Part shown: in pieces, positions 1-6,826 of the stretch | How positions within the stretch are numbered: the first letter of the stretch is position 1 | How the letters are laid out: the number at the start of each line of letters is the position of its first letter | NCBI GenBank assembly: GCA_021821225.1 | Contig: JAKACR010000144.1 | Coordinates: 1-7,065 of the forward strand | Direction: 5' to 3' | DNA: 7,065 nt | Source of the DNA: Bacillota bacterium | Lineage (GTDB): Bacteria > Bacillota > Bacilli > Alicyclobacillales > SLC66 | Notes under the pieces: model-generated | Database searches by the model: none | What the model was told of the DNA's origin: nothing | The model's input: the letters and a program-made list of their open reading frames with translations, nothing else | Position numbers and translations under genes: made by a program

Positions 1-1
1 C

Positions 2-421
2 GAGGTCATCGTGGCAGGTGGGCGCGGCATGGGCGGACCCGCGGGATTTTCCGTGCTGCAGGAATTGGCCGCCGCGCTCGGCGGAGTGGTCGGAGCTTCG
101 CGCGCCGCTGTCGATCTGGGCTGGATCAGTCACAGTCACCAGGTGGGTCAGACGGGCACGACGGTCAGGCCCAAGCTGTACATTGCGGCCGGTATCTCGG
201 GCGCTGTTCAGCACGTTGTGGGGATGCAGAATGCGGATTACATCGTGGCGATCAACCGCGACCCGCAGGCGCCCATCTTCAAGATCGCGAACTATGGCAT
301 CGTGGGCGACCTTTTTGAAGTGGTTCCCGCGCTCAGTAGGGCGGTTCGCGAGCGCAGGCAGACCGGGAGCACAACGAAGTCCCCCGGCGCAGATTTGACA
401 CTGGCCGGCGAACGGAGATGA
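2..421 (+). CDS. fixB: Electron transfer flavoprotein alpha subunit FixB/EtfA, C-terminal part
   Basis: This is the 3' end of a gene that begins before the window; the reading frame is open from base 2 to a TGA at 419-421. The visible ~139 residues are the FAD-binding C-terminal domain of an ETF alpha subunit. They carry the family signature run [19 protein letters not shown], followed by [18 protein letters not shown] and [12 protein letters not shown], which in ETF alpha proteins line the FAD site. With FixA this subunit takes electrons from NADH at a bifurcating FAD and passes one to FixCX. The last ~25 residues are a polar tail with no recognisable motif. fixC follows after only 6 bases, so the two are co-transcribed. 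FixB rather than a beta-oxidation EtfA is preferred because fixC and fixX follow directly. Family assignment is firm; the 5' end cannot be judged. Confidence 0.95.
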   Translation, partial: EVIVAGGRGMGGPAGFSVLQELAAALGGVVGASRAAVDLGWISHSHQVGQTGTTVRPKLYIAAGISGAVQHVVGMQNADYIVAINRDPQAPIFKIANYGIVGDLFEVVPALSRAVRERRQTGSTTKSPGADLTLAGERR

Positions 422-427
422 GATGCG

Positions 428-1732
428 GTGGCGGATGCGTACTTTGACGTAATTGTGGTGGGCGCAGGACCCGCGGGCATATCGGCCGCCTACACGGCGG
501 CCCAGGGCGGCCTTAAGGTCGCGCTGATTGAGCGCGGCGAGTTTCCCGGCGCGAAGAATATATTCGGCGGAGTGTTGTATCGCAGGCAGATGGAGGACAT
601 CATTCCGGAATTTTGGAAGGAAGCTCCGTTGGAACGCACGATTGTCGAGCAGCGCATGTGGGTGCTCGGCAAGGACAGCGTGGTGACGTTCGGGCACCGC
701 AATGAGCGCTACAAGGATCCGCCCAACTGCTGGACGGGACTGCGCGTGAAGTTCGACCAGTGGTACGCGGGCAAGGCGGAGAAGGTGGGCGCCGTTCCGA
801 TCTACGAGACGGTCGTCACGGATCTCCTGCGCGAGGGGGGCCGTGTGGTCGGCGTCCGGACGGATCGCGACGATGGGGACCTGCGCGCGGGCGTGGTGGT
901 GATTGCCGACGGCATCAATTCTCTGCTCGGCAAGGCGCTCGGCGTGCACAAGGAATGGCTGCCGGACCAGGTGTCGCTTGCGGTGAAAGAAGTGATTGAA
1001 CTGCCGAAGGAAAAGATCCAGGATCGCTTCAATCTTGAGGGCGACGAGGGCTGCACGATCGAATTTGTCGGCGAGACGCGGGGCATGGCGGGGCTCGGAT
1101 TCCTGTACACCAATCAGGAGACGCTGTCGCTCGGCGTCGGCGTGATGGTCGACGACCTGAAAAAGCAGCGGGTCAAACCGTACGAGATCCTCGATGAAAT
1201 CAAGCAGCATCCGATGATCCGGCGGCTGATCCAGGGCGGAGAGCCGAAGGAGTACTCGGGCCACCTGATCCCGGAGGGTGGATTCCACTCGATTCCGCCT
1301 CTGGCGGGGGATGGCTGGATGATCTGCGGCGACGCGGCCCAGATGGTGAACGTCGTTCATCGGGAAGGGACGAACCTCGCCATGCTGTCGGGCAGACTGG
1401 CGGGCGAAACCGCCATCGCCGCGCATGGACAGGGCAATTACAGCGCCGGGGTGTTGCGCGGCTATGAACAGGCTGTGCGGTCCTCGTTGATTTTCCGTGA
1501 TCTGCGTAAATACCGCGGGTTGCATCACCTGCTGCGCGATGTGGATTCCGGTCTGATGTTCGACCGCCTTCCGCAGGCGTTGAACGATGCGGCGTACAAG
1601 ATGCTCTTGGTGGACGGCACGCCGAAAAAGGATAAGCAGAGGCAGGCCCTGCGGCAGTTGCGCGACGCCTCGGGCGGACGGCTCGACCTTCTCCGGTTGG
1701 GACTCAGAGGATGGGGAGCGATGAACGGATGA
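428..1732 (+). CDS. fixC: FixC, FAD-dependent ETF-quinone oxidoreductase-like subunit
   Basis: A 434-residue flavoprotein of normal FixC length (about 430). It accepts electrons from the FixAB flavoprotein and reduces the membrane quinone, the exergonic branch of NADH bifurcation. The N-terminus has the dinucleotide-binding Rossmann motif VVGAGPAGISAAY (about residues 10-22) ending in the acidic ALIERGE. A second FAD-contact motif, ICGDAAQMVN, lies near D302 and is followed by HREGTNLAMLSGRLAGE. The start is GTG 428, preceded by GGAG at 414-417; no in-frame ATG sits nearby, and the fold begins immediately after the start. The TGA at 1730-1732 overlaps the ATG of fixX (ATGA), indicating translational coupling. 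Like other FixC proteins it appears to lack its own iron-sulfur motif, which is supplied by FixX. The gene looks intact. Confidence 0.96.
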   Translation: MADAYFDVIVVGAGPAGISAAYTAAQGGLKVALIERGEFPGAKNIFGGVLYRRQMEDIIPEFWKEAPLERTIVEQRMWVLGKDSVVTFGHRNERYKDPPNCWTGLRVKFDQWYAGKAEKVGAVPIYETVVTDLLREGGRVVGVRTDRDDGDLRAGVVVIADGINSLLGKALGVHKEWLPDQVSLAVKEVIELPKEKIQDRFNLEGDEGCTIEFVGETRGMAGLGFLYTNQETLSLGVGVMVDDLKKQRVKPYEILDEIKQHPMIRRLIQGGEPKEYSGHLIPEGGFHSIPPLAGDGWMICGDAAQMVNVVHREGTNLAMLSGRLAGETAIAAHGQGNYSAGVLRGYEQAVRSSLIFRDLRKYRGLHHLLRDVDSGLMFDRLPQALNDAAYKMLLVDGTPKKDKQRQALRQLRDASGGRLDLLRLGLRGWGAMNG

Positions 1733-2013
1733 GCGCGGGAATCGAGGAACGGCTGTACAGCATCCGCTACAAAGCGGACGACAAGTCGCACCTGATCATC
1801 GAGGATCAGGATGTGTGCGCACACTGCGAGACGAAGGAATGCAACTTCTTCTGTCCAGCGGATGTCTACCTGTGGCACGACGACGAGCAGATGACGAGTG
1901 TGGCGTTTGAAAATTGCATCGAGTGCGGCACGTGCCGCATCGCCTGCCCGGACTACAACATCAAGTGGGTGTACCCGACAGGCGGCTACGGCATCACCTA
2001 CAAATTCGGCTGA
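1729..2013 (+). CDS. fixX: FixX, ferredoxin-like iron-sulfur subunit
   Basis: A 94-residue ferredoxin-like protein that partners FixC in the FixABCX complex and is normally the electron conduit between the flavoprotein and quinone sites. Eight cysteines are visible: C30, C33, C38, C42 and C63, C66, C69, C73. The second set is a classic CxxCxxCxxxCP cluster motif; the number is enough for two [4Fe-4S] clusters, though I cannot show both are filled. The C-terminal IKWVYPTGGYGITYKFG is characteristic of FixX. I chose ATG 1729, which overlaps the fixC stop as ATGA and has GGGGAG at 1713-1718 ten bases upstream. The in-frame ATG at 1711 would add six residues but has no properly spaced ribosome site. 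In diazotrophs this complex feeds nitrogenase; elsewhere it supplies low-potential electrons for other reductions. No nif gene is visible. Confidence 0.95.
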   Translation: MSAGIEERLYSIRYKADDKSHLIIEDQDVCAHCETKECNFFCPADVYLWHDDEQMTSVAFENCIECGTCRIACPDYNIKWVYPTGGYGITYKFG

Positions 2014-2019
2014 TTGCGT

Positions 2020-2085
2020 CTGTCGGACCGAGTGGAGCGACAGTATGGCGCCCGTGGGCAAGAGTTTCTGCCGGTCGGGCGCCAT
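2020..2085. repeat. Two tandem hairpins between fixX and the peptidase-GNAT gene
   Basis: Two inverted repeats lie back to back just after the fixX stop. The first pairs CTGTCG (2020-2025) with CGACAG (2038-2043). The second pairs ATGGCGCCCG (2045-2054) perfectly with CGGGCGCCAT (2076-2085), with an inner GGCA/TGCC pairing (2057-2060 with 2069-2072). No T-run follows either stem, so neither is a standard intrinsic terminator. The second stem ends only 6 bases before the ribosome site of the next gene (2092-2098). They could stabilise the 3' end of the fix message or dampen read-through; their role is not known. Confidence 0.6.
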
Positions 2086-2107
2086 TCGTATGGAGGGGAT
2101 GATCCGT

Positions 2108-3361
2108 ATGCGTCAAATCATCGCCATGGGCGGCGGCGGCTTTTCCGCAGAACCTGAGAATCCATTGCTCGACAGGTACATCCTGGACCAGGCTGGAAGC
2201 GACAGGCCCAAGGTGTGTTTGATCCCGACTGCGCGCGGAGATGCAGAGGGCTATATCGACCGCTTCTACACAGTGTTTCGGCAATATGACTGTGAACCTT
2301 CCCATCTCTCTCTGTACCGTCCGCCTACAAGCGATCTTCAATCGTTCATCCTGGAGAAAGACATCATCTATGTGGGCGGGGGCAACACCAAGAATCTGCT
2401 TGCTCTGTGGCGGGAATGGGGACTTGATCGCATCTTGAAAAATGCGTGGGAGTCCGGAATTGTCCTATCCGGAGTGAGCGCGGGTTCCATCTGCTGGTTT
2501 GAGGAAGGGGTGACGGACTCGTTCGGCGTAAAGCTTGATCGCATCCCCTGCCTGGGATTGCTTCCAGGAAGCAACTGCCCGCATTACGACGGGGAGACGC
2601 AGCGGCGCCCGACGTTCCATCGCCTGCTCGCGGAAAACAGGATCGGGGCCGGTCTGGCGGCGGATGATGGGGTGGCGTTGCACTTTGTTGGCACGGTTCT
2701 GATGGCCGTGGTCAGTTCCCGTCCGGCCGCCAGGGCATACCGCTTGGGAATGGGTGAGAACGGCGTGGTAGAAGAGGAGATCGTGCCGCAGTACCTCGGA
2801 AGTGAATTGATCGGGAAACGGCGGGAACGGCAGGACTCGGAGACGCGGCTGGAGCCGCCTGCCATGCGCGACCGATCGGCGACTAATCAGGAACCGGCGT
2901 CGGCGCAAGTGCAGATCCGTCCCCTGCGGGAAGGCGAGCGTCCGCCGATGGAGTTGTTGCTCCTGGCGGATCCGTCCGAGCAATTGGTCATGAGCTATAT
3001 CGAGCGGGGAACGTGCCGGGTTGCGGAGTTGGCGGACGAAGTGGTGGGAGTCTACGTACTGTTGGAAACCAGGCCGGAGACGATGGAACTGGTCAATGTG
3101 GCGGTTCGCGGCGATCTCCAGGGAGAGGGGATCGGGAAGCGCCTGGTGCTGCATGCCGTCGCGGCCGCCCGGGAGGCCGGAGCCCGCACCATCGAACTTG
3201 GGACGGGCAATTCGGGCGTTGGCCAGTTCCTTCTGTACCAGAAATGCGGCTTCCGCCTGGTCGGAGTGGATGTGGATTTCTTTGTGCGGCATTACGACCT
3301 GCCCATTTACGAGCATGGCGTGCAATGTCAGGACATGATCCGGATGAAACGGGAGCTGTAG
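2108..3361 (+). CDS. Peptidase E-like (S51) domain fused to YvbK-like GNAT acetyltransferase
   Basis: A 417-residue two-domain protein in one unbroken frame. Residues 1 to about 230 resemble the Bacillus YgaJ type of peptidase E: a MRQIIAMGGGGF start, the glycine-rich IIYVGGGNT, and the nucleophile elbow SGVSAGS with Ser124. Asp137 and His159 (in NCPHYDGE) sit at spacings close to the Ser-Asp-His triad of S51 peptidases, which cleave Asp-X peptides. A charged linker (about 231-267) leads to a GNAT domain (about 268-417). That domain has the acetyl-CoA loop QGEGIGK (338-344) and a YvbK-like end including LYQKCGFR and a DFFVRHY run. ATG 2108 is chosen because GGAGGGG (2092-2098) lies nine bases upstream and the homologous fold begins there; the frame stays open further upstream without coding features. 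In B. subtilis the two domains are, as far as I know, separate proteins, so the fusion is notable. In-frame ATGs at 2862 and 2948 could allow a separate GNAT product. The acetyl acceptor is unknown. Confidence 0.88.
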   Translation: MRQIIAMGGGGFSAEPENPLLDRYILDQAGSDRPKVCLIPTARGDAEGYIDRFYTVFRQYDCEPSHLSLYRPPTSDLQSFILEKDIIYVGGGNTKNLLALWREWGLDRILKNAWESGIVLSGVSAGSICWFEEGVTDSFGVKLDRIPCLGLLPGSNCPHYDGETQRRPTFHRLLAENRIGAGLAADDGVALHFVGTVLMAVVSSRPAARAYRLGMGENGVVEEEIVPQYLGSELIGKRRERQDSETRLEPPAMRDRSATNQEPASAQVQIRPLREGERPPMELLLLADPSEQLVMSYIERGTCRVAELADEVVGVYVLLETRPETMELVNVAVRGDLQGEGIGKRLVLHAVAAAREAGARTIELGTGNSGVGQFLLYQKCGFRLVGVDVDFFVRHYDLPIYEHGVQCQDMIRMKREL

Positions 3362-3384
3362 TGGCCGAAATTATATTGTGGATG

Positions 3385-3416
3385 CAAGCGAATGTGGCGG
3401 TTTGCACATTCGCTTG
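3385..3416. terminator. Perfect 12-bp inverted repeat between converging genes, possible terminator
   Basis: CAAGCGAATGTG (3385-3396) pairs perfectly with CACATTCGCTTG (3405-3416) across an 8-base loop. It begins 24 bases after the stop of the peptidase-GNAT gene and lies between that gene and the converging flavin-reductase relic, the usual place for a shared terminator. Neither strand has a T-run after the stem, so termination is inferred from position and stem strength only. Confidence 0.5.
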
Positions 3417-3438
3417 TGTGATACGCGCTCAATGTGGG

Positions 3439-3456
3439 TGCATGATCGATCGTGCA
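3439..3456. repeat. 18-bp near-perfect palindrome centred on GATCGATC
   Basis: TGCATGATCGATCGTGCA is symmetric apart from one T/G position (3443 against 3452). It lies in the non-coding gap after the 3385-3416 hairpin. It could be a protein-binding site or chance; no gene start is close enough to make an operator role convincing. Confidence 0.3.
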
Positions 3457-3491
3457 TGACAGTTTCATTGTGGCGAAAAACCGGTCGGGTG

Positions 3492-3950
3492 TCAGACCTC
3501 AGCCCGGAAGGTCTTTTCCAGATCTTCTCCGAGATCAAAATAGTGGCGGAAACTGTAGATCAGCGGACGCCACTTTGCCGTATCGACGTGTGAGCGGTCG
3601 ATCAGGATAGCGTCGTGCGCGTGGACCGTCACTGCCTCCACCTCCACGATCGCAAACCGCATTCCTTCACCGGACATGTGAAGATTCACGACCCGCGATT
3701 CGATTTGCAGCGGGCACTCGGCAATCCTGTCAGGCCGGACGAGTTGCGAACGAACCGCCCGCAGGCCGGATGCCCCAAATTTGTCTTGCTCATGGCGAAA
3801 CACGGCTTTTTTATGATCGGGGACCGGATCGGCCCCGGTCAGCGGGGCCAGTGCTTCGACATTCCGCCACAGTTTGGAATTCGGGACATTGACGACGCAC
3901 TCGCCCTGCCGTCTCAGATTCGTCAACCCGCGCGCGGAGGTGGGCCCCAT
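3492..3950 (-). pseudogene. Flavin reductase-family protein, N-terminally truncated
   Basis: The minus strand holds about 152 codons that match the C-terminal three quarters of a flavin reductase-like (flavoredoxin/DIM6-NTAB type) FMN-binding protein. Conserved pieces are RGLTNLRRQGECVVNVP, an APLTG turn, RPDRIAECPLQIESRVV, a central FAIVEVEAV strand and the C-terminal end WRPLIYSFRHYFDLG. Members of this family normally begin with ~45-50 more residues forming the first strands, including the segment with TN(I/L)SP that contacts FMN; these are absent. An ATG exists at 3948-3950, but translation from it would start in mid-domain. Upstream on this strand is the antisense of the arsR relic, and the frame there shows no family resemblance. 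No internal stop or shift is seen, so the loss looks like one 5' deletion. Family membership is from recalled patterns; non-function is inferred. Confidence 0.72.
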
Positions 3951-3958
3951 AAAACGCG

Positions 3959-4687
3959 ACGCCCAATATCGTCGAAGTGGCTTCTCTAGTCGGCGATCCG
4001 TCCGGGGCGGCCATGCTGTTGCAGCTTCTTGGCGGCATCGCTCTGCCCGCCGGCGAGTTGGCGCGTGCGGCCCGCGTCACTCCGCAGACGGCGAGTGCAC
4101 ATTTGGCCAGAATGGTTGAGGGAGGGCTGCTGATTCATGAATCGCACGGGCGCCACCGGTATTATCGTCTGGCCAGTCCGGAGGTGGGGCAAGCCCTGGA
4201 GGCGCTGAGTGAGATCGCGCGTCCCAAACCGGTCCGCTCTCTTCGCGAATCGGACCAGTTGAGGGGCTCCAGTTCGCCCGGATGTGCTACGATCTCATCG
4301 CCGGAGAGGTCGGGGTGGTGCTGGCGGATCGCTTGCGGACGCTCGATCTGCTGAATGAAGAGGGAAGGAATTTCGTTGTGACGGCCGACGGTGCAGCCTG
4401 GTTTGTAGACTTCGGGATGGATCTTGACCGCATCCGGCGAGGGCGCCGCCACTTTGCCCGTCAATGCCTGGATTGGAGCGAGCGGCGGCACCATATGGCG
4501 GGAGCCCTCGGCGCGGCGATGGCAGACCGGATGTTTGAACTGCGGTGGATGGAGCGGATCACCGGTGGACGGGGCCGTGCACGTGACCGTTTAAGGATAC
4601 CGGGGTCTGGAACGGATGCTTGGCATTTCGTTTGCTGGCAAGACGGTCGTCTTGGATGGGTCAGTCGATGGAGGGTTGCGGACGTGA
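3959..4687 (+). pseudogene. ArsR-family winged-helix regulator, decayed by start loss, two frame shifts and a stop
   Basis: The encoded remnant resembles ArsR-type repressors with a long C-terminal extension. The N-terminal wHTH reads PNIVEVASLVGDPS, ALPAGELARAARVTPQTASAHLARMVEGGLL and HGRHRYYRLASPEV. The C-terminal part reads MCYDLIAGEVGVVLADRL, then RRHFARQCLDWSERRHHMAGALG. Several lesions are visible. The codon expected to be Met before PNIVEVA is ACG (3959-3961), with a TAA just upstream at 3950-3952. The frame changes near 4258-4262, consistent with a one-base loss. It changes back near 4562-4570, where GAVHVTV resumes in the original frame. That frame then meets TAA at 4592 but continues to resemble the family (GYRGLERMLGISF) until TGA 4685-4687. 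The usual DPSRAAML has Gly for Arg. GTG 3977 could start a shortened peptide. Sequencing error could explain one lesion, hardly all. Confidence 0.78.
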
Positions 4688-5193
4688 ACAGGGTAGCCAT
4701 CATCGGTTCACCGGGAGCCGGAAAGTCCACTTTCGCTCGCTGGCTGGGCGAGATGACCGGCATGGAGGTGTTCCACCTGGATCACCTCTACTGGAAACCG
4801 GGGTGGGTCCAGACGCCCCGGCCGGAGTGGATCGCGCTTTTGCAACGGATTGTGCAGCAGGAACGCTGGATCATGGACGGCAATTACGGAGCCACCATGG
4901 ACATCCGTATCCAGGCCGCCGACACGGTGATATTTTTTGACTTTCCGCGCCGTGTCTGTCTGTGGGGGGCTGTAAAAAGAGCGATCCATTACCATGGGCG
5001 GACGCGACCGGACATGGGTGAGGGGTGTCCGGAGAGGATCGATCTCGAATTTCTGTATTTCATCTGGCGTTTCCGGAAGCGGGAGCGGGGCGGGATCCTG
5101 CGACACCTGGAGGAAGCGGGCCGCCAGGGCAAACAAATCGTGTGGTTGAGAACGAGGGGACAGGCGGAGAGATATTTGGCTTCGTTGCGGTGA
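4684..5193 (+). CDS. P-loop nucleotide kinase-like protein (FlaR / DNA topology modulation family)
   Basis: A 169-residue adenylate-kinase-like P-loop protein, normal length for the group annotated as topology modulation protein or FlaR-like kinase. It opens with strand NRVAIIG and Walker A GSPGAGKST (residues 8-16). Then come the family motif FHLDHLYWKPGW, the segment WIMDGNYG, an FFDFPR strand and the lid-like RTRPDMGEGCPER (106-118). The substrate is not established for most members; a small-molecule or nucleotide kinase activity is inferred from the fold. GTG 4684 is chosen because GGAGGG (4670-4675) lies eight bases upstream and the fold begins there. The GTG overlaps the TGA of the arsR relic as GTGA, so the two were once translationally coupled. 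The same frame is open upstream through arsR debris, making a chimeric 303-codon ORF that I reject. The gene looks intact. Confidence 0.85.
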   Translation: MNRVAIIGSPGAGKSTFARWLGEMTGMEVFHLDHLYWKPGWVQTPRPEWIALLQRIVQQERWIMDGNYGATMDIRIQAADTVIFFDFPRRVCLWGAVKRAIHYHGRTRPDMGEGCPERIDLEFLYFIWRFRKRERGGILRHLEEAGRQGKQIVWLRTRGQAERYLASLR

Positions 5194-5239
5194 ACACGGG
5201 TTGGTCCCCGTATCGGCGGCCCTGTCTTGGAGGTTTTCA

Positions 5240-5268
5240 TTGACAGGTTGAGTGCGCCTGTGTATCAT
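5240..5268 (+). promoter_or_regulatory. Sigma-A promoter of the trpS T-box leader
   Basis: TTGACA (5240-5245) and TATCAT (5263-5268) are separated by exactly 17 bases. The -35 is a perfect consensus and the -10 matches 4 of 6. Transcription would start near 5275, just ahead of stem I of the T-box leader, which fits the leader's position. Confidence 0.85.
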
Positions 5269-5274
5269 GAAGCA

Positions 5275-5934
<660 letters not shown>

Positions 5935-6008
5935 GGTGGCGTTGCGCCGCGTTGTTTGAGGGGCGGAAAGTGCTGCGGGTTGAAGATAAGGGAAAAGGGA
6001 GAGATAAG

Positions 6009-6479
6009 GTGGTGGAGGAGGTCTGTCTTAAAGTTGTGGATTCCGAAATATTACGGGCAAGTGCTGTACTTGTCCGTATCTTGGCGGAATGCGTCTATCA
6101 GCCGACAGATGAGATGATCGATGCGATTTTGACGCAGCATTACAACCACCCAAGAGCGGTCCTCGTCGCTCTGTGCGCCAGCGGCCAATGTGTTGCGGTA
6201 GCCGGTATCCGACACTCCGGCGATGGATCGGCCCAACTGATGCACATCGCCGTTGCGCCTGCCAGCAGAGGCAGAGGGTTCGGGCGGATGCTTGTCGATC
6301 GTTTGATAAGAGAACAGGGCTTGCGGGAAGTGATGGCGGAGACCGACGCTGGCGCTGTCGGATTTTACCTGAGATGCGGTTTCACGATCGAGTCTCTCGG
6401 GGAGAAGTACCCTAGAACGGAGCGTTTTCTATGCAGATGGCGCAGTCCGAACCCGGAGGACTGGCTGGGAACGAGTTGA
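6009..6479 (+). CDS. GNAT family N-acetyltransferase
   Basis: A roughly 156-residue acetyltransferase. The strand LMHIAVAP is followed by the acetyl-CoA loop SRGRGFGR (R87, G90 and G92 fill the R-x-x-G-x-G pattern). MAETDAGAVGFYLRCGF then matches the C-terminal GNAT segment with the usual Tyr, and SLGEKYPRTERFLCRW resembles uncharacterised Bacillales GNATs. Substrate cannot be predicted. GTG 6009 is chosen because AAGGGAGA (about 5995-6002) lies a suitable distance upstream. A TTG-type frame extends back to 5952, and GTG 6012 or 6036 are alternatives; GGAGGAGG at 6014-6021 could serve the last with a 14-base spacing. It sits just behind the truncated trpS with no promoter of its own visible, so it may be read from the T-box promoter, which would place it under tryptophan control. 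Confidence 0.85.
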   Translation: MVEEVCLKVVDSEILRASAVLVRILAECVYQPTDEMIDAILTQHYNHPRAVLVALCASGQCVAVAGIRHSGDGSAQLMHIAVAPASRGRGFGRMLVDRLIREQGLREVMAETDAGAVGFYLRCGFTIESLGEKYPRTERFLCRWRSPNPEDWLGTS

Positions 6480-6499
6480 CGAGAGCCTGTCGAACCGCC

Positions 6500-6571
6500 G
6501 ATCGAGCGATGATTGTCGATCCAGCGATGATCGTCGATCCAGCGATGATTGTCGATCCAGCGATGATCGTG
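6500..6571. repeat. Four tandem 18-bp repeats
   Basis: Units of GATCCAGCGATGATYGTC lie head to tail at 6500-6517, 6518-6535, 6536-6553 and 6554-6571. Unit 1 has GATCG for GATCC and unit 4 ends in G. Units 1 and 3 have ATTGT while 2 and 4 have ATCGT, suggesting duplication of a 36-bp block. Where a C-type unit meets the next, GATCGTCGATC forms an 11-base palindrome. The array starts 20 bases after the GNAT stop. The length is a multiple of three, but no convincing gene covers it. Confidence 0.9.
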
Positions 6572-6618
6572 TTGCTTGCGCATGAGATAAATAGGATTCA
6601 ATGAAGACAAGCACGGCG

Positions 6619-6624
6619 TATAAT
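6619..6624 (+). promoter_or_regulatory. Possible sigma-A -10 element
   Basis: TATAAT is a perfect -10 hexamer, but the bases 17 to 18 upstream (ATTCAA or GATTCA) are a poor -35. Its placement fits a transcript that would start near 6631, run through the AGGAG at 6652 and on into the dehydrogenase gene at 6827. It is the best promoter candidate for that gene. Confidence 0.45.
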
Positions 6625-6826
6625 GGATCCTAGTGGAGCAGTGATAAAATCAGGAGTCCGTCCATGTTTCCGGATCTATTGATTCAGGTAAATGCCCTGT
6701 TCGCGTAAGAGGCAATCCAACCTGGAGCAACTGGGGATGGCGGCGGTTGGATGAAAGCGGTGTCCGGTGGGGCGTGAAATTCGTGGAAGGCGAATCGCAG
6801 TTTCGAGACAAGGGGGTGCTGTCGGG

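Larger units (their letters stand above)
6480..6826. other. Intergenic stretch: repeats, a -10 box and short open frames
   Basis: Apart from the tandem repeats this stretch holds a consensus -10 box and two small frames. One is ATG 6664 to TAA 6708 (14 codons, MFPDLLIQVNALFA), with AGGAG at 6652-6656 seven bases upstream. The other is a stop-free frame from 6648 to TGA 6828-6830. That frame has no good start, but part of it reads NPTWSNWGWRRLDESG and its stop overlaps the dehydrogenase ATG as ATGA. Together they may be the relic of a small gene shifted out of frame, or chance. I recognise no family. Confidence 0.35.

Noticed and set aside
1525..2085. 186-codon minus-strand ORF across fixC and fixX
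   Set aside because: It is antisense to two well-supported genes and lacks any motif or ribosome site.
1898..2107. Upstream extension of the peptidase-GNAT frame
   Set aside because: It overlaps fixX, contains the two hairpins, and lacks the family's N-terminal pattern. The strong GGAGGGG supports ATG 2108.
2465..3325. 286-codon minus-strand ORF
   Set aside because: It is fully antisense to the peptidase-GNAT gene, whose family motifs are clear. The antisense product has no recognisable domain and follows from GC-rich codon bias.
4255..4270. Programmed -1 frameshift in the arsR-like gene
   Set aside because: No slippery heptamer is evident, and the same gene also has a lost start, a second shift and a nonsense codon, so decay is simpler.
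4282..5193. A single 303-codon ORF joining regulator-like and kinase-like sequence
   Set aside because: The first ~130 codons are arsR debris in a shifted frame. The kinase has its own GGAGGG and GTG 4684 exactly where its fold begins, so the fusion is an accident of frames.
5196..5211. Terminator for the kinase gene (ACGGG...CCCGT)
   Set aside because: It has only five base pairs and no T-run, too weak to support.
6500..6571. CRISPR array
   Set aside because: The units are contiguous 18-mers without unique spacers and no cas gene is present.
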